A stretch of DNA of 64,000 nt from Streptomyces griseoflavus (GCF_014649995.1 NZ_BMUC01000006.1:165601-229600), one strand, 5' to 3'; positions 32,699 through 42,194 are shown, counted from the first letter of the stretch. Notes: generated from the letters alone by a model not told the origin. Numbers and translations are program-made.

Positions 32699-33892
32699 AT
32701 GAGCGCACCGCGGCCCCGCACCGTCCACGGGGCGCTGCGCCGGGCGACAGCCGGCCTGCCGGCCGCCGGCCGACGGGCGGTGGCCGACGGATGGCTGCTG
32801 CTCCAGGCGACCGTCAGCGCCACGGCGGCATGGGCGGTGGCCCGTTACCTCCTCGACCACCCCGCGCCGTACTTCGCCCCCATCTCGGCGCTCATCGCGC
32901 TGACCGCGAACCTGGGAGAACGCGGTCTGCACGCGCTGCGGCTGCTGGGGGGCGTGGTCCTGGGCCTCGTGGTCGGCGAGCTGGTGCTGCTCACCGTGGG
33001 AACCGGTCCGGGTTCGATGGCCCTGGGCATCTTCGTCGCCCTCACGGCCGCACGGCTGACGCGCGGCCCGCAGGTCGTCGTCGTGCAGGCCGCGGTGAGC
33101 GCCATCCTGGTGGTGGCGCTGGGTGATCAGTCGAACGGCGTGCAGCGCCTGGTGGACGTGCTGGTCGGTGCGGGCATCGCCCTGCTGTTCACCCAGGTCC
33201 TGTTCCCGCCGGAGCCCCTGGCCCTGCTGCGCGGGGCCGAGAAGACGGCGCTCACCGCGATCGCCGGCGGGCTCGCCGTCACGGCCGCCGCCGTCGCGGA
33301 GGACGACGACGAGCTCGCCGGGCGGGCGGTCGAGGAGCTCCGGCACGTACGGGACGACCTGGCGGAGCTGCACCGGGTGGGCCGGGCCAGTACGGGCATC
33401 ACCCGCCGGGCGCTGGTGTGGCGGGCGAAGGTCGTCGTGCGCGAGCAGGAGAACGCGGGGCATCTCGACCTGCTGGGTGCCGGCTGTCTCACGCTCGCGC
33501 GTCTCGTGGCGTCGGCCGGCTCCGGCGCGCGTGCCCGGTTCCGGGAGCCGGTGCGGGACCTGGCGGACGTCGTCGACTCGCTGGCCCACGGGCTCGGCGA
33601 CCGTGAGGTGCGCCAGCGGGCGGCGGACCGCGCGCTGGCGCTCGCCACCCGGATCACCTCGGACAGCGCCGCGGCCACCCCGGACGGGCCCTTCCTGGCG
33701 CACGGTCTGCGCATGGTCGCCGCCGACGTCATCGCCTTCGCCGGGGTTCACCCCGCCGAGGCGGTCAGGGCGATCCGCGAAGGGGCCCTGGAGCAGCGCC
33801 TGCCTCCGGATCCGCCCGCGCCCGGACGGCTCGTGGGCTGGCTCCGGCTGCGGGGCCGGCCCGGTGGCGGGCCGCGGGGCGGGCCTCGCTAG
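32699..33892 (+). CDS. FUSC-family (aromatic acid exporter-like) membrane protein
   Basis: A 397-residue protein with a six-helix N-terminal membrane domain (about residues 30-165) of the FUSC/ArAE type, marked by HPAPYFAPISALIALTANLG and RLLGGVVLGLVVGELVLL. A helical cytoplasmic domain follows (VEELRHVRDDLAELHRVGRA). Relatives export aromatic carboxylates or are of unknown function. The ATG at 32699 is chosen over 32690 because AGGA lies eight bases upstream. The C-terminus is Arg/Gly/Pro-rich. Substrate unknown. Confidence 0.85.
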   Translation: MSAPRPRTVHGALRRATAGLPAAGRRAVADGWLLLQATVSATAAWAVARYLLDHPAPYFAPISALIALTANLGERGLHALRLLGGVVLGLVVGELVLLTVGTGPGSMALGIFVALTAARLTRGPQVVVVQAAVSAILVVALGDQSNGVQRLVDVLVGAGIALLFTQVLFPPEPLALLRGAEKTALTAIAGGLAVTAAAVAEDDDELAGRAVEELRHVRDDLAELHRVGRASTGITRRALVWRAKVVVREQENAGHLDLLGAGCLTLARLVASAGSGARARFREPVRDLADVVDSLAHGLGDREVRQRAADRALALATRITSDSAAATPDGPFLAHGLRMVAADVIAFAGVHPAEAVRAIREGALEQRLPPDPPAPGRLVGWLRLRGRPGGGPRGGPR

Positions 33893-34169
33893 CGGCGCGC
33901 GGCGGGCGGGCCGGTCGGACGGGGGGCGCCGGCCCGGAGGGCGGGGCGGTCCCCCCTCGTTCCTGGCGGTCATGGGGAGTCCCTGGACGGTGCGGGCCTG
34001 GCAGCGGACGGTGTGGAGCGGCCTCCACCGATCGTCCCCGCCCACCCCGCCGTCCCGCATGTCACCGACCGCCATCCGGACCAGGACGCGGTCCGCGCGC
34101 CGGTCGGGGGCAGGCCACCACCTCGTCGAGGTGCGGCCTCCCGTCCGTACGCCCCGCCCGGTGGGAGCC

Positions 34170-35003
34170 CTACGCCGCCTGCGGAGTGAAGTCGGCCATC
34201 CGGTCGCCCTCCGGCTGGACGACTCCGTACGCCCCCTCCGGTACGGCGTTCCAGACGCCCGGGAGGTCGCCCAGGGGTTCGGAGACGATGAGGCGGGTGT
34301 CGTCGGAGGCGCCGCGCAGGAAGTCCAGGTCCGGGTGGAGCGAGCGCAGGGTCTCCACGCGAGTGCTGTAGAAGAGGGAGCGGGACCGCTTCTGGCTGGA
34401 GTAGCGGAACGCCCACAGCCGCGTGCCGTCGGTCACCGCGAGCGTCATCTGCAGCGGGAACTCCACGCCGTGCGCGTGCCCGGTGCGTTCCACCAGGCCG
34501 GCCATCCGGGCGACGGCGCCCGGGGGGTCCTCCTCCAGGCCGAGGGTGAGCGCCAGGTAGAACATCATCTCGGAGTCCGTGGACCCCTCGATGTCGGCGA
34601 ACAGTCCCGGGTCGACGGACATCGCGAGGTCGCGCCGGATGAGGTGGAAGCCCTCGATCGCGCCGTTGTGCATCCACATCCAGGGGCCGTGGCGGAACGG
34701 ATGGCAGTTGGTCTGCTGCACCGCCGTCCCCGTGGAGGCCCGGATGTGGCCGAAGAACAGCGGCGAGACGACGTGCCGGGAGATCTCCCGCAGGTTGCGG
34801 TCGCTCCAGGCCGGCCCGATGTCACGGACGACCGCGGGACTGTCGCTGTCCGGCCCGTACCAGCCGACGCCGAACCCGTCACCGTTGGTGGTCTCCACGC
34901 CCATCTTCGCGTGCAGGCTCTGGTCGATCAGCGAGTGGGCCGGCTTGTAGAGGAGGGTGTCGAGCAGGATCGGAGTGCCCGAATAGGCCAGCCAACGGCA
35001 CAT
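34170..35003 (-). CDS. Class II glutamine amidotransferase (YafJ/EgtC type)
   Basis: A 277-residue stand-alone Ntn-hydrolase. The nucleophile is Cys2 (MCRWLAYSG), exposed after Met removal. Supporting motifs are GDGFGVGWY, FFGHIRASTGTAVQQTNCHPF and MWMHNGAIEGF, which form the glutaminase pocket. It releases ammonia or cleaves a gamma-glutamyl amide; the acceptor is unknown. EgtC of ergothioneine synthesis belongs to this group, but no other egt gene is adjacent. GGAAGG precedes the ATG at 35003. It lies downstream of, and overlaps by 125 bp in another frame, the lipid-kinase-like gene. Confidence 0.88.
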   Translation of the reverse strand: MCRWLAYSGTPILLDTLLYKPAHSLIDQSLHAKMGVETTNGDGFGVGWYGPDSDSPAVVRDIGPAWSDRNLREISRHVVSPLFFGHIRASTGTAVQQTNCHPFRHGPWMWMHNGAIEGFHLIRRDLAMSVDPGLFADIEGSTDSEMMFYLALTLGLEEDPPGAVARMAGLVERTGHAHGVEFPLQMTLAVTDGTRLWAFRYSSQKRSRSLFYSTRVETLRSLHPDLDFLRGASDDTRLIVSEPLGDLPGVWNAVPEGAYGVVQPEGDRMADFTPQAA

Positions 35004-36330
35004 GTCCACCGCCTTCCCGGTCGTCGGCGCGACCGTCGTCCCGGCGTCCCAGCGCAAGCGCGGTCACCCGCGGCCAGTCGGGTTCCCCGCTCCGGCGCCG
35101 TCCACTCACCGCCGCGCGGGGAACGCGCACGCGCAGCGCTCCGGGGACGATCCGGCACACCACCGGGGCCGGCAGCAGGACGTGCTCCCCGTCGACGCCC
35201 GCCGGGACGGCCGGGGTGTCCGCCTCGACGACCACCTCCCCGGCGGTCAGCCGCAGCAGCCCGGCCGCCCGGGAGCCGCGCGCCATGCCGGCGGCCCGTA
35301 CGGCGCCCTCCACCCGTACCCCCAGCACGCCGAGCCGTCCGGAGTCCAGCCGCTCGCGGCGCCCCGGGCGGGCCGCGTCGACCGCGCGCAGGTAGGGGTT
35401 GTTGCTGACCAGCACGGCCTGCAACCCCTCCGCCAGGCTCCCGCCGGCCCTCAGGCGCAGCCGCGGCGCCGACGGGCCGGACAGCAGCCCGGGCAGTGTC
35501 CGCAGGGTGGTCCGGGTCTTGTCGTCCCGGTAGGCGGGCTCCGCCACGACGGCCGCGTACGTGCCGAAGGAGGCGTTGTTGACGAACACCCGCCCGGCGG
35601 CGAAGCCGAGGTCGACGCGGAGTTCGACGCCGTCGGTGAGGGCGTCGAGGGCCTTCGCCGGGTCGTTCCGGTCGAGCCCGAGGTCGAGGGCGAAGTGGTT
35701 GCGGGTGCCGGCCGGGATCACCAGGAACGGCAGGCCGTGCCGGGCGGCCACCTCGGCCACCAGCGCCTGCGTGCCGTCCCCGCCGGCCACCGCCAGCAGG
35801 TCCGCCCCGTCGCGTACGGCGTCCTCGGCGAGCGCGGCCACGTCCTGGTGCCCGGCGCCGAGCAGCACCACCCGGACGCCCGCCGTCCGGGCCCGCTCCG
35901 CCAGCCGGAACCGGTCGACCTTGCCGCCGCCGGAGCGCGGGTTCATCAGGGCCCAGGGACGGGCCGGCGGCGGGGCGGGCACCGGCGCGGCACGCGCGGA
36001 CGCGGACGCCGAACGCGCCGCGCCCGCGGCGAGCACCCACAGGGCCAGCGACAGCGCGGCCGGGGCGAGCATCCCGCCCGCGGCGTACAGCGCCAGGACG
36101 GTCAGCGGAGCGGTCACGCACAGCACCGCGCCGAGGACGCGCACCGCGCCGGAGTGGGCGAGCGTCCACCACAGTCCCACGGCCGCCACCGCCAGTCCGG
36201 CGAGCCCGAGCAGCACCCAGAGCACGCCGCGCGGGCCGGCGGCGACCAGGGGGACCAGCACGGCGGCGGCGAGCGCGAGGAGCGCCAGCCGCGCCCGCGC
36301 CACGTCCGTGCGGGCGGCGGTCCGCGACAT
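34879..36330 (-). CDS. Membrane diacylglycerol kinase-family protein
   Basis: A 483-residue protein. Three or four helices span about residues 15-105. A DAGK catalytic domain follows: PWALMNPRSGGGK, LLAVAGGDGTQALVAEVAAR and LPFLVIPAGTRNHFALDLGL carry the nucleotide-binding glycine motif. It would phosphorylate diacylglycerol or a related lipid. Family proteins normally end near the segment DWPRVTALALGRR. Here the frame continues about 55 polar residues into the next gene, so a lost stop or a late frameshift is possible. It follows the DUF7144 gene by 12 bp. Confidence 0.82.
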   Translation of the reverse strand: MSRTAARTDVARARLALLALAAAVLVPLVAAGPRGVLWVLLGLAGLAVAAVGLWWTLAHSGAVRVLGAVLCVTAPLTVLALYAAGGMLAPAALSLALWVLAAGAARSASASARAAPVPAPPPARPWALMNPRSGGGKVDRFRLAERARTAGVRVVLLGAGHQDVAALAEDAVRDGADLLAVAGGDGTQALVAEVAARHGLPFLVIPAGTRNHFALDLGLDRNDPAKALDALTDGVELRVDLGFAAGRVFVNNASFGTYAAVVAEPAYRDDKTRTTLRTLPGLLSGPSAPRLRLRAGGSLAEGLQAVLVSNNPYLRAVDAARPGRRERLDSGRLGVLGVRVEGAVRAAGMARGSRAAGLLRLTAGEVVVEADTPAVPAGVDGEHVLLPAPVVCRIVPGALRVRVPRAAVSGRRRSGEPDWPRVTALALGRRDDGRADDREGGGHVPLAGLFGHSDPARHPPLQAGPLADRPEPAREDGRGDHQR

Positions 36331-36342
36331 GGCGCCTCCGGC

Positions 36343-36789
36343 TCAGCGCTCGGACCGGGAGCCCGAGCGCGACACGCACAGGGCCCAGATGATGAACCCG
36401 GAGAAGGCGATCATCACCACGGACCAGACCGGGTAGTACGGCAGGGACAGGAAGTTGGCGATGATGAGGAGACCGGCGATCGTCACTCCGGCGACGCGGG
36501 CCCACAGGGCTCCCCGTACCAGGCCGAGGCTGACGAGCACCGCGAGCGCGCCGAGCGCCAGGTGGGTCCAGCCCCAGGCGGTGAGGTCGAACTGGAAGAC
36601 GTAGTTCTGCGTCGACACGAAGACGTCGTCCTCGGCGATGCCCATGATGCCCCGGAGGATGTCGAGCACTCCCACGATCATGAGCGAGACGGCGGCGAAG
36701 ACCGTCAGGCCCTCGGCCCACTGCCGCTTCGCCGTGGGCGCCGTGGTGCCGGTCGCGCCGGCTCCGTGTGTCGGGTGTGTCGCTGCCAT
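36343..36789 (-). CDS. DUF7144-type membrane protein
   Basis: A 148-residue protein with four membrane helices: FAAVSLMIVGVLDILRGIMG, AWGWTHLALGALAVLVSLGL, ARVAGVTIAGLLIIANFLSL and VWSVVMIAFSGFIIWALCV. The WGWxHL and NFLSLPYYPxWS segments are typical of the actinobacterial DUF7144 family, whose function is unknown. It lies between the SHOCT-domain gene and the lipid-kinase-like gene in one orientation, likely an envelope-related operon. Confidence 0.82.
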   Translation of the reverse strand: MAATHPTHGAGATGTTAPTAKRQWAEGLTVFAAVSLMIVGVLDILRGIMGIAEDDVFVSTQNYVFQFDLTAWGWTHLALGALAVLVSLGLVRGALWARVAGVTIAGLLIIANFLSLPYYPVWSVVMIAFSGFIIWALCVSRSGSRSER

Positions 36790-36870
36790 TCCGCTGCCTC
36801 GATTCGGTCGGTGCGGCCGGCCCGGTCCGTGCGGCCGGCCCCGTGCGTACGGTCGGCTCGGTTCGTGCCC

Positions 36871-37341
36871 TCAGCGCCCCGTGGACGAGGCGAACGGCTT
36901 CGCCTGCTCCGCCGGGCCGTGGCCGCTGAGGACCAGTTCCTTCGCCCTGCGGAACTCGTCGTCCGAGATGTCGCCGCGGGCCTTGATCTCCGACAGCCGG
37001 GCGAGTTGGTCCACGCTGCCGGCGGGTCCGGCCGCACCCTTGGCGGTCTCCCGGACGTAACGGTCGAACGCGTCCTGCTGTGCGCGCGCCTGGGCGATCT
37101 CACGGCGTCCCATGTTCTTGCCGCGGGCGATCACGTAGACGAGAACGCCCAGGAAGGGCAGGACGATCGCGAACGCCAGCCAGCCGGCCTTGCCCCAGCC
37201 GCTCAGGTCGTCGTCGCGGAAGATGTCCATGACGACCCGGAAGAGCAGGATGAACCACATGATCCACAGGAAGAACACCAGCAGCGTCCAGAAGGCGCTC
37301 AGCAGGGGGAAGTCGTACGCGAGATAGGTCGCGACATTCAT
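36871..37341 (-). CDS. PLDc_N / SHOCT domain membrane protein
   Basis: A 156-residue protein. Two N-terminal membrane helices with WFILLFRVVMDIFRDDDLSG and WGKAGWLAFAIVLPFLGVLV are the PLDc_N module. The cytoplasmic C-terminus contains a SHOCT motif, LARLSEIKARGDISDDEFRR, a short helix pair often found at the ends of membrane or nuclease proteins. Such proteins are often linked to envelope stress, but no activity is established. It is in line with the DUF7144 and HdeD genes. Confidence 0.85.
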   Translation of the reverse strand: MNVATYLAYDFPLLSAFWTLLVFFLWIMWFILLFRVVMDIFRDDDLSGWGKAGWLAFAIVLPFLGVLVYVIARGKNMGRREIAQARAQQDAFDRYVRETAKGAAGPAGSVDQLARLSEIKARGDISDDEFRRAKELVLSGHGPAEQAKPFASSTGR

Positions 37342-37465
37342 CTCGTCCTCCGTTCCGGGCCGTCCGTGCCCGACGTCGCGTCGTGTGCCGACTTCAGGGT
37401 GTGGGCGGCAGGGGGGTGCTGCCTCACCCGGGGCGGGTGAACCGTCCCGGGTGAGGTCCCGCGGT

Positions 37466-38107
37466 TCAGCCGGTCCCGGCGGGACCGCGGGCCCCGCGCG
37501 TGACGCCGGCCCGGGTCAGGGCGGAGCGCCAGGCGAGGGCGACGGCCGCCTCGACCAGTCCGAGCAGGACGAGCCACAGGCCCAGGAGCCGGGTCAGCGC
37601 CCGGGCCGATTCGGCGGGCAGGGCCAGGACGACGATGCCCGCCACGACGGCGAGCAGCGCGGCGCCGATGACGACTGCGCGGTGCGGCAGGTCGCGCGAG
37701 GCGAGGGCGGTGAAGAGGGTGAGCATCCCCGACACCAGCCAGACCACCCCGACGATCAGGGAGAGGGCGGCGACGGTCTGCAGCGGGTTGCGCAGGCACA
37801 GCACTCCGGCCAGTACGAACAGTACGGCCAGCAGGAGCCCGGGCAGCCGCTCCCCCTGTTCCTCCCGGCCGAAGACGCCGACGAAGCGGATGACCCCCGT
37901 CACCAGCAGGTACAGGCCGACGAGCACGGCGAGGACGTGCAGCGTGGTCTCCGGCCACACCAGCACGATGACGCCCGGCACCAGGGTGGCGACCGCGGAG
38001 GCGAGGATCCACTGCCACGAGCGCCCGAGTGCCTCCAGGATCTCGGCGGGGCCGCCCGGCAGGGGTTCGGGACCGGCGCCGGGTGCCGTACCGCGTGTCA
38101 CGGACAT
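37466..38107 (-). CDS. HdeD-family (DUF308) membrane protein
   Basis: A 213-residue protein with six membrane helices in three DUF308 repeats (ATLVPGVIVLVWPETTLHVL; LLLAVLFVLAGVLCLRNPLQ; AVVAGIVVLALPAESARALT). HdeD of E. coli contributes to acid resistance; the role here is unknown. AGGAGGAG precedes the ATG at 38107. It is the likely first gene of the envelope group running to 34170 and is divergent from the DUF2252 gene across 160 bp. Confidence 0.87.
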   Translation of the reverse strand: MSVTRGTAPGAGPEPLPGGPAEILEALGRSWQWILASAVATLVPGVIVLVWPETTLHVLAVLVGLYLLVTGVIRFVGVFGREEQGERLPGLLLAVLFVLAGVLCLRNPLQTVAALSLIVGVVWLVSGMLTLFTALASRDLPHRAVVIGAALLAVVAGIVVLALPAESARALTRLLGLWLVLLGLVEAAVALAWRSALTRAGVTRGARGPAGTG

Positions 38108-38267
38108 GACTCCTCCTCGCTCGCAGGGGGCGCCTCGCGGGCGCACCGCCAGCCTTCCGCCCGGGCCCCCTCGCGGGCGTCACCCCCGACGGGTGATCCG
38201 GCCGGATCGGGGGGACGATGGGATGGCGGTGAGCAGGCGTCGTTCGCGGTGCAGGCGGGAGACAGCG

Positions 38268-39671
38268 ATGACCGTGCCGAGTACGTACCACGCCTCTCCG
38301 TCCCCGGCCGAGCGGGCCGCGTACGGCAGGGACGCGCGCAGGCGTGTCCCCCGGTCGTCCCACGGCTCGTTCGAGGCCGCCCCCGGCCGGCAGGACCCGG
38401 TCGGCGTGATCGAGCGGCAGTCCGCGACCCGGCTGCCCGAGCTGGTGCCGGTCCGGTACGGCCGGATGCTGGAGTCCCCCTTCCGGTTCTACCGCGGGGC
38501 GGCGGCCATCATGGCGGCGGATCTCGGTCCGCGCCCGCACACCGGTCTGACGGTGCAGCTGTGCGGCGACGCCCATCTGCTCAACTTCCGGCTGCTGGCC
38601 TCCCCGGAGCGCCATCTCGTCTTCGACATCAACGACTTCGACGAGACCCACGAGGGCCCCTTCGAGTGGGACGTCAAACGGCTGGCGGCGAGCATCGCCA
38701 TCGCCGGGCGGGCGAACGGCTTCCCGGCCGGCACGCAGAACGGCGCGGTACGGGCCTGCGTGGAGGCGTACCGGCGGCGCATGCGGGAGTTCGCCGGGAT
38801 GCGCACCCTGGACATCTGGTACGCGCAGGACGACGCCGACCGGCTGCGGGAGCTGATGGACTCGTCGATGGACCGCGAGGCCCGGCGCCGCACCACCGAG
38901 GCGACCGACCGGGCCCGCACCCGCACCCATCTCCAGGCCTTCACGAAGCTCACCCGCCCGACGGCCGAGGGGCGGCGCATCGCCGCCGACCCGCCGCTGA
39001 TCACGCCGCTGCGGGACCTGGTGGAGGACCCCGCCGCCGAGGAGAAGGCCCTGCGCGAGGTCCTGGAGGGCTACGCGCGCTCGCTGTCGTCGGAGCGCCG
39101 GCACCTGCTGGGGCGCTACCACCTGGTCGACGTCGCCCGGAAGGTGGTGGGCGTCGGCAGTGTCGGCACCCGCTGCTGGATCGTGCTGCTGCTGGGCAGG
39201 GACGACGACGATCCCCTGCTGCTGCAGGCCAAGGAGGCGCAGGAGTCGGTGCTCGCCCCGCACGCGGACGGCGAACACCACGACAACCAGGGCCGCCGTG
39301 TGGTGGCGGGGCAGCGGCTGATCCAGACGACCAGCGACATCCTGCTCGGCTGGACGCACGCCGTGGGCCTCGACGGCAGGCCCCGCGACTTCTACGTACG
39401 GCAGTTGCGCGACTGGAAGGGCATCGCCCGCCCGGAGACCATGGACCCGGGGCTGATGCGGCTGTTCGCGCGGCTGTGCGGGGCGAGCCTGGCGCGGGCC
39501 CACGCCCGCTCCGGCGACCCCGTCGCCATCGCCGCCTACCTGGGCGGGGGCGACCGCTTCGACCGGGCGCTCGCCGGGTTCGCCCAGGACTACGCGGACC
39601 GCAACGAGCGGGACTTCGAGGCGCTGGGCGCCGCCGTGCGGGCGGGCCGGGTGCGCGCCGAGAACCGGTGA
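38268..39671 (+). CDS. DUF2252 protein (kinase-like fold)
   Basis: A 467-residue soluble protein of DUF2252. Its motifs recall the phosphotransferase fold: LCGDAHLLNFRL (catalytic-loop-like), FDINDFDETHEGPFEWDVKR (metal-site-like), and QAKEAQESVLAPH. The substrate is unknown and activity has not been shown for this family. GGGAG precedes the ATG at 38268. It is divergent from the HdeD gene and convergent with a 65-residue gene; context gives no further hint. Confidence 0.87.
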   Translation: MTVPSTYHASPSPAERAAYGRDARRRVPRSSHGSFEAAPGRQDPVGVIERQSATRLPELVPVRYGRMLESPFRFYRGAAAIMAADLGPRPHTGLTVQLCGDAHLLNFRLLASPERHLVFDINDFDETHEGPFEWDVKRLAASIAIAGRANGFPAGTQNGAVRACVEAYRRRMREFAGMRTLDIWYAQDDADRLRELMDSSMDREARRRTTEATDRARTRTHLQAFTKLTRPTAEGRRIAADPPLITPLRDLVEDPAAEEKALREVLEGYARSLSSERRHLLGRYHLVDVARKVVGVGSVGTRCWIVLLLGRDDDDPLLLQAKEAQESVLAPHADGEHHDNQGRRVVAGQRLIQTTSDILLGWTHAVGLDGRPRDFYVRQLRDWKGIARPETMDPGLMRLFARLCGASLARAHARSGDPVAIAAYLGGGDRFDRALAGFAQDYADRNERDFEALGAAVRAGRVRAENR

Positions 39672-39687
39672 CCGGACGGCCGCGGCG

Positions 39688-39885
39688 TCACTCCGGCACC
39701 TGGCGCATCTCCAGCACCCGCAGGCCCAGGGACTGGCACCGGGCCAGCAGTCCGTAGAAGTGCGCCTCGTCGACGACATGCCCGAAGAGCAGGGTCTGCC
39801 CCGACATGGTCACGTGTTCGAGTTCCGGGAACACCCTGATGAGCGGTTCCGAGAGATGGCCCTCGACACGGATCTCGTAGCGCAT
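39688..39885 (-). CDS. Small conserved-looking hypothetical protein
   Basis: A 65-residue protein, MRYEIRVEGHLSEPLIRVFP followed by a predicted beta-alpha-beta pattern ending RCQSLGLRVLEMRQVPE. GGGGAGC lies six bases before the ATG at 39885. The frame stays open upstream, but the residues there are Arg/Gly-rich, so the short version is taken. I recall similar short proteins in other actinomycetes but cannot name a function. Confidence 0.7.
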   Translation of the reverse strand: MRYEIRVEGHLSEPLIRVFPELEHVTMSGQTLLFGHVVDEAHFYGLLARCQSLGLRVLEMRQVPE

Positions 39886-40028
39886 GAGCTGCTCCCCGGA
39901 TGGCCTGGATCGCGTGGGCCGCGCGCCCGTACCTGCGAGCGTGCGCCTCCGGGCGCCGGGCGGGCTCACCCCGTACAGGTGAGAGACCGTGGGTGAGGGC
40001 CCGGTGAGGGCTTTCCCTGACGCGCGGG

Positions 40029-40553
40029 TCAGTGCTTCAGCCAGAGCTTGCAGGAGAGGATCACGAGGCCGAGCAGGAGGTTCACCGAGGCCGACAGGAC
40101 GATCAGCCGCCGTCCGGCACCGGCCCGGCGGGAGGCCGCCACCGACCAGCCCACCTGGCCCGCCACGGCGACGGACAGGGCGAACCACTGGGTGCCCTGC
40201 ACACCGAGGCCGAGCAGAGGGCTGACGGCCACCGCGGCCGCCGGCGGTACGGCGGCCTTCACGACGGTCCACTCCTCGCGGCACACCCGCAGGACGACCC
40301 GGCGGTCCGGCCTGTGCCGCGCCAGCCGCTCCCCGAACAGCTGTGCGTGCACATGGGCGATCCAGAACACCCCGCCGGTGAGCAACAGCAGCAGCACCAG
40401 CTCCACCCGTGGGAACGAGCCGAGCGTGCCCGCCCCGACGATCACCGAGGCCGCGAGCATGGAGCCGTAGACGCCACCCGTGTAGTCGGCGTGCGTCCTG
40501 CGGCCGGCGGCCCGTGCGGGCGGGTGCCCGGCCGCGTGTCCGGCGCCGGACAT
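40029..40553 (-). CDS. Small membrane protein downstream of an exporter
   Basis: A 174-residue protein with four hydrophobic segments (about residues 28-45, 48-68, 100-120 and 128-168) and a His-rich loop (IAHVHAQLFGERLARHRPDR). Its ATG shares one base with the stop of the MFS exporter gene (TGATG), so the two are translationally coupled. No family is recognised; it may be an accessory of the exporter. Confidence 0.72.
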   Translation of the reverse strand: MSGAGHAAGHPPARAAGRRTHADYTGGVYGSMLAASVIVGAGTLGSFPRVELVLLLLLTGGVFWIAHVHAQLFGERLARHRPDRRVVLRVCREEWTVVKAAVPPAAAVAVSPLLGLGVQGTQWFALSVAVAGQVGWSVAASRRAGAGRRLIVLSASVNLLLGLVILSCKLWLKH

Positions 40554-42181
40554 CACGGCTCCCTCCGAACGGCCGGGCCCCGGCCCGCCGTGTCCGGACC
40601 CCGGCCGCGCCCGGGTGCCGGCCCCGGAAGGCCGGGGGTGACCAGGAAGCTCGCGAGGGTGATGCCGCCGGTGGCGAGGATCGCCGCCTTCAGACCGTCG
40701 AGCTGCGCCGACGCGTAGGAGTCGGTCACGGCGTCCACCTCCTGCGGCGGCAGTCCGGCGCGGACGGCCGCCTCGCGCACCTGCCCGGTGGGGACGAAGG
40801 TGACGCCGGCCTGGAGGGCGACACCGACCTGCTGCCGGGCCTCCTGCGACAGCCGGGCGTCGTCCTCCACCTGCGAGGTGAAGGCCTGCGCCAGGGAGCC
40901 GACGAGCAGCGACCCGATCAGCGCCGTGCCGAGGGCCGAGCCCAGGTTCTGGGCCGTGTACTGGAGTCCGCCGACCTCGCTGCGCTCCTCCTCCCCCGCG
41001 GCGGACTGGACGACGTTGCCGAGCTGCGAGGCGAACAGGCCCATGCCCACGCCCAGCAGGGCCATCGCCCCGGCGAACTGCGCGTCGTCGATGACCGGGT
41101 CGATGGTGGCCAGGAGCCACACGACGGACGCCGCCACCGTGACCAGCGCCAGCCGGACGATCCGGCGGGGGCCCGCCAGGCGGCCCAGCCGGGCCGCGCC
41201 GAGCGAGGTCACCAGCATGGTCGCGGACACCGGCAGCAGCCGGAGCCCCGTCTCGAAGGCGTCGAAGCCCTGCACGACCTGGAGGTACAGCGGGATCGTG
41301 AAGAACAGCCCCAGCAGGATCAGGTTCTGGCCGACCAGGGACATCAGGCCGGACCTCAGCGCGGGCCTGCGCAGCAGGGGCAGGTGCACCAGCGGTTCGG
41401 CGCCGCGCCGGTCCCGGTGGTGCTCCCAGCGGCGGAAGGCCGCGAGGACGGCCACCCCGGCGCCGATGACGAACAGCGTCGGCGCGAAGCCGAGGACGGT
41501 GAAGGGCGGATTGCGCGGCTGCACCCAGCCCCAGGTGCCGCTCTGCAGCACACCGAGGACGCCGAGCGCCAGGCCCGCCGCGGACAGCGCGGCGCCGACC
41601 CCGTCCAGCCGGGGGCGCGCCCCCGTCCTCGGTGCCTCGGTGATCGCGCCGCGCAGCAGCAGGATCGCCAGCACGACCACGACCTCGCCCGCGAAGACCA
41701 GCCGCCAGGTGAGGTACGTGGTCACCCAGCCGCCGAGCAGGGGCCCCACGGCGATGCCGGCACCGGCCAGTCCGCCGACGACGCCGTAGGCGACGGCCCG
41801 GTCCCGCCCGCGGTAGGACTCGGCGACGAGCGCCGCCATCGCGGGCAGCACCAGCGCGGCGCCGAGGCCCTCGATGACGGACCAGCCGAGGACCAGCACC
41901 CACAGGGTGGGCGCTACGGCGGTCAGCGCCGAGCCGGTGGCGTAGACGGCCAGCCCGCCGAGGAAGACGCGCCGCCGTCCGAGGATGTCCCCCAGCCGCC
42001 CACCGATGATCATGAAGGCGGCCATGACCAGCGCGTACAGCGTGATGACGGCCTGGATCGCGGTGACCTCGGTGTCGAAGTCGTCGACGAGTTGGCTGAT
42101 GGACACGTTCATGACCGAGGTGTCCAGGACCATCAGGAACTGCGCGGTCCCCAGGACGACCAGCGCCCGCCAGTGCTTCAC
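40553..42181 (-). CDS. MFS drug exporter, EmrB/QacA type (14 helices)
   Basis: A 542-residue DHA2-family proton antiporter. Motif D1/C region LDTSVMNVSISQLVDDF in helix 1, GGRLGDILGRRRVFLGGLAV in loop 2-3 and AGAGIAVGPLLGGWV in helix 5 are the usual signatures of drug or metabolite exporters. The C-terminal tail is Pro/Gly/Arg-rich. It begins 13 bp after the LuxR gene stop and overlaps the small membrane gene, so the three form one operon. Export of a substrate sensed by the MalT-type regulator is a plausible model. Confidence 0.92.
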   Translation of the reverse strand: MKHWRALVVLGTAQFLMVLDTSVMNVSISQLVDDFDTEVTAIQAVITLYALVMAAFMIIGGRLGDILGRRRVFLGGLAVYATGSALTAVAPTLWVLVLGWSVIEGLGAALVLPAMAALVAESYRGRDRAVAYGVVGGLAGAGIAVGPLLGGWVTTYLTWRLVFAGEVVVVLAILLLRGAITEAPRTGARPRLDGVGAALSAAGLALGVLGVLQSGTWGWVQPRNPPFTVLGFAPTLFVIGAGVAVLAAFRRWEHHRDRRGAEPLVHLPLLRRPALRSGLMSLVGQNLILLGLFFTIPLYLQVVQGFDAFETGLRLLPVSATMLVTSLGAARLGRLAGPRRIVRLALVTVAASVVWLLATIDPVIDDAQFAGAMALLGVGMGLFASQLGNVVQSAAGEEERSEVGGLQYTAQNLGSALGTALIGSLLVGSLAQAFTSQVEDDARLSQEARQQVGVALQAGVTFVPTGQVREAAVRAGLPPQEVDAVTDSYASAQLDGLKAAILATGGITLASFLVTPGLPGPAPGRGRGPDTAGRGPAVRREP

Positions 42182-42194
42182 GGCGTCTCCCTCG

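Noticed and set aside
32603-34075. A 490-residue frame opposite the FUSC gene.
   Set aside because: Low-complexity shadow; the FUSC frame has conserved membrane motifs.
33893-34169. 277-bp gap between FUSC and amidotransferase genes searched for a small gene.
   Set aside because: Short frames exist on both strands but none has a ribosome binding site or recognisable sequence.
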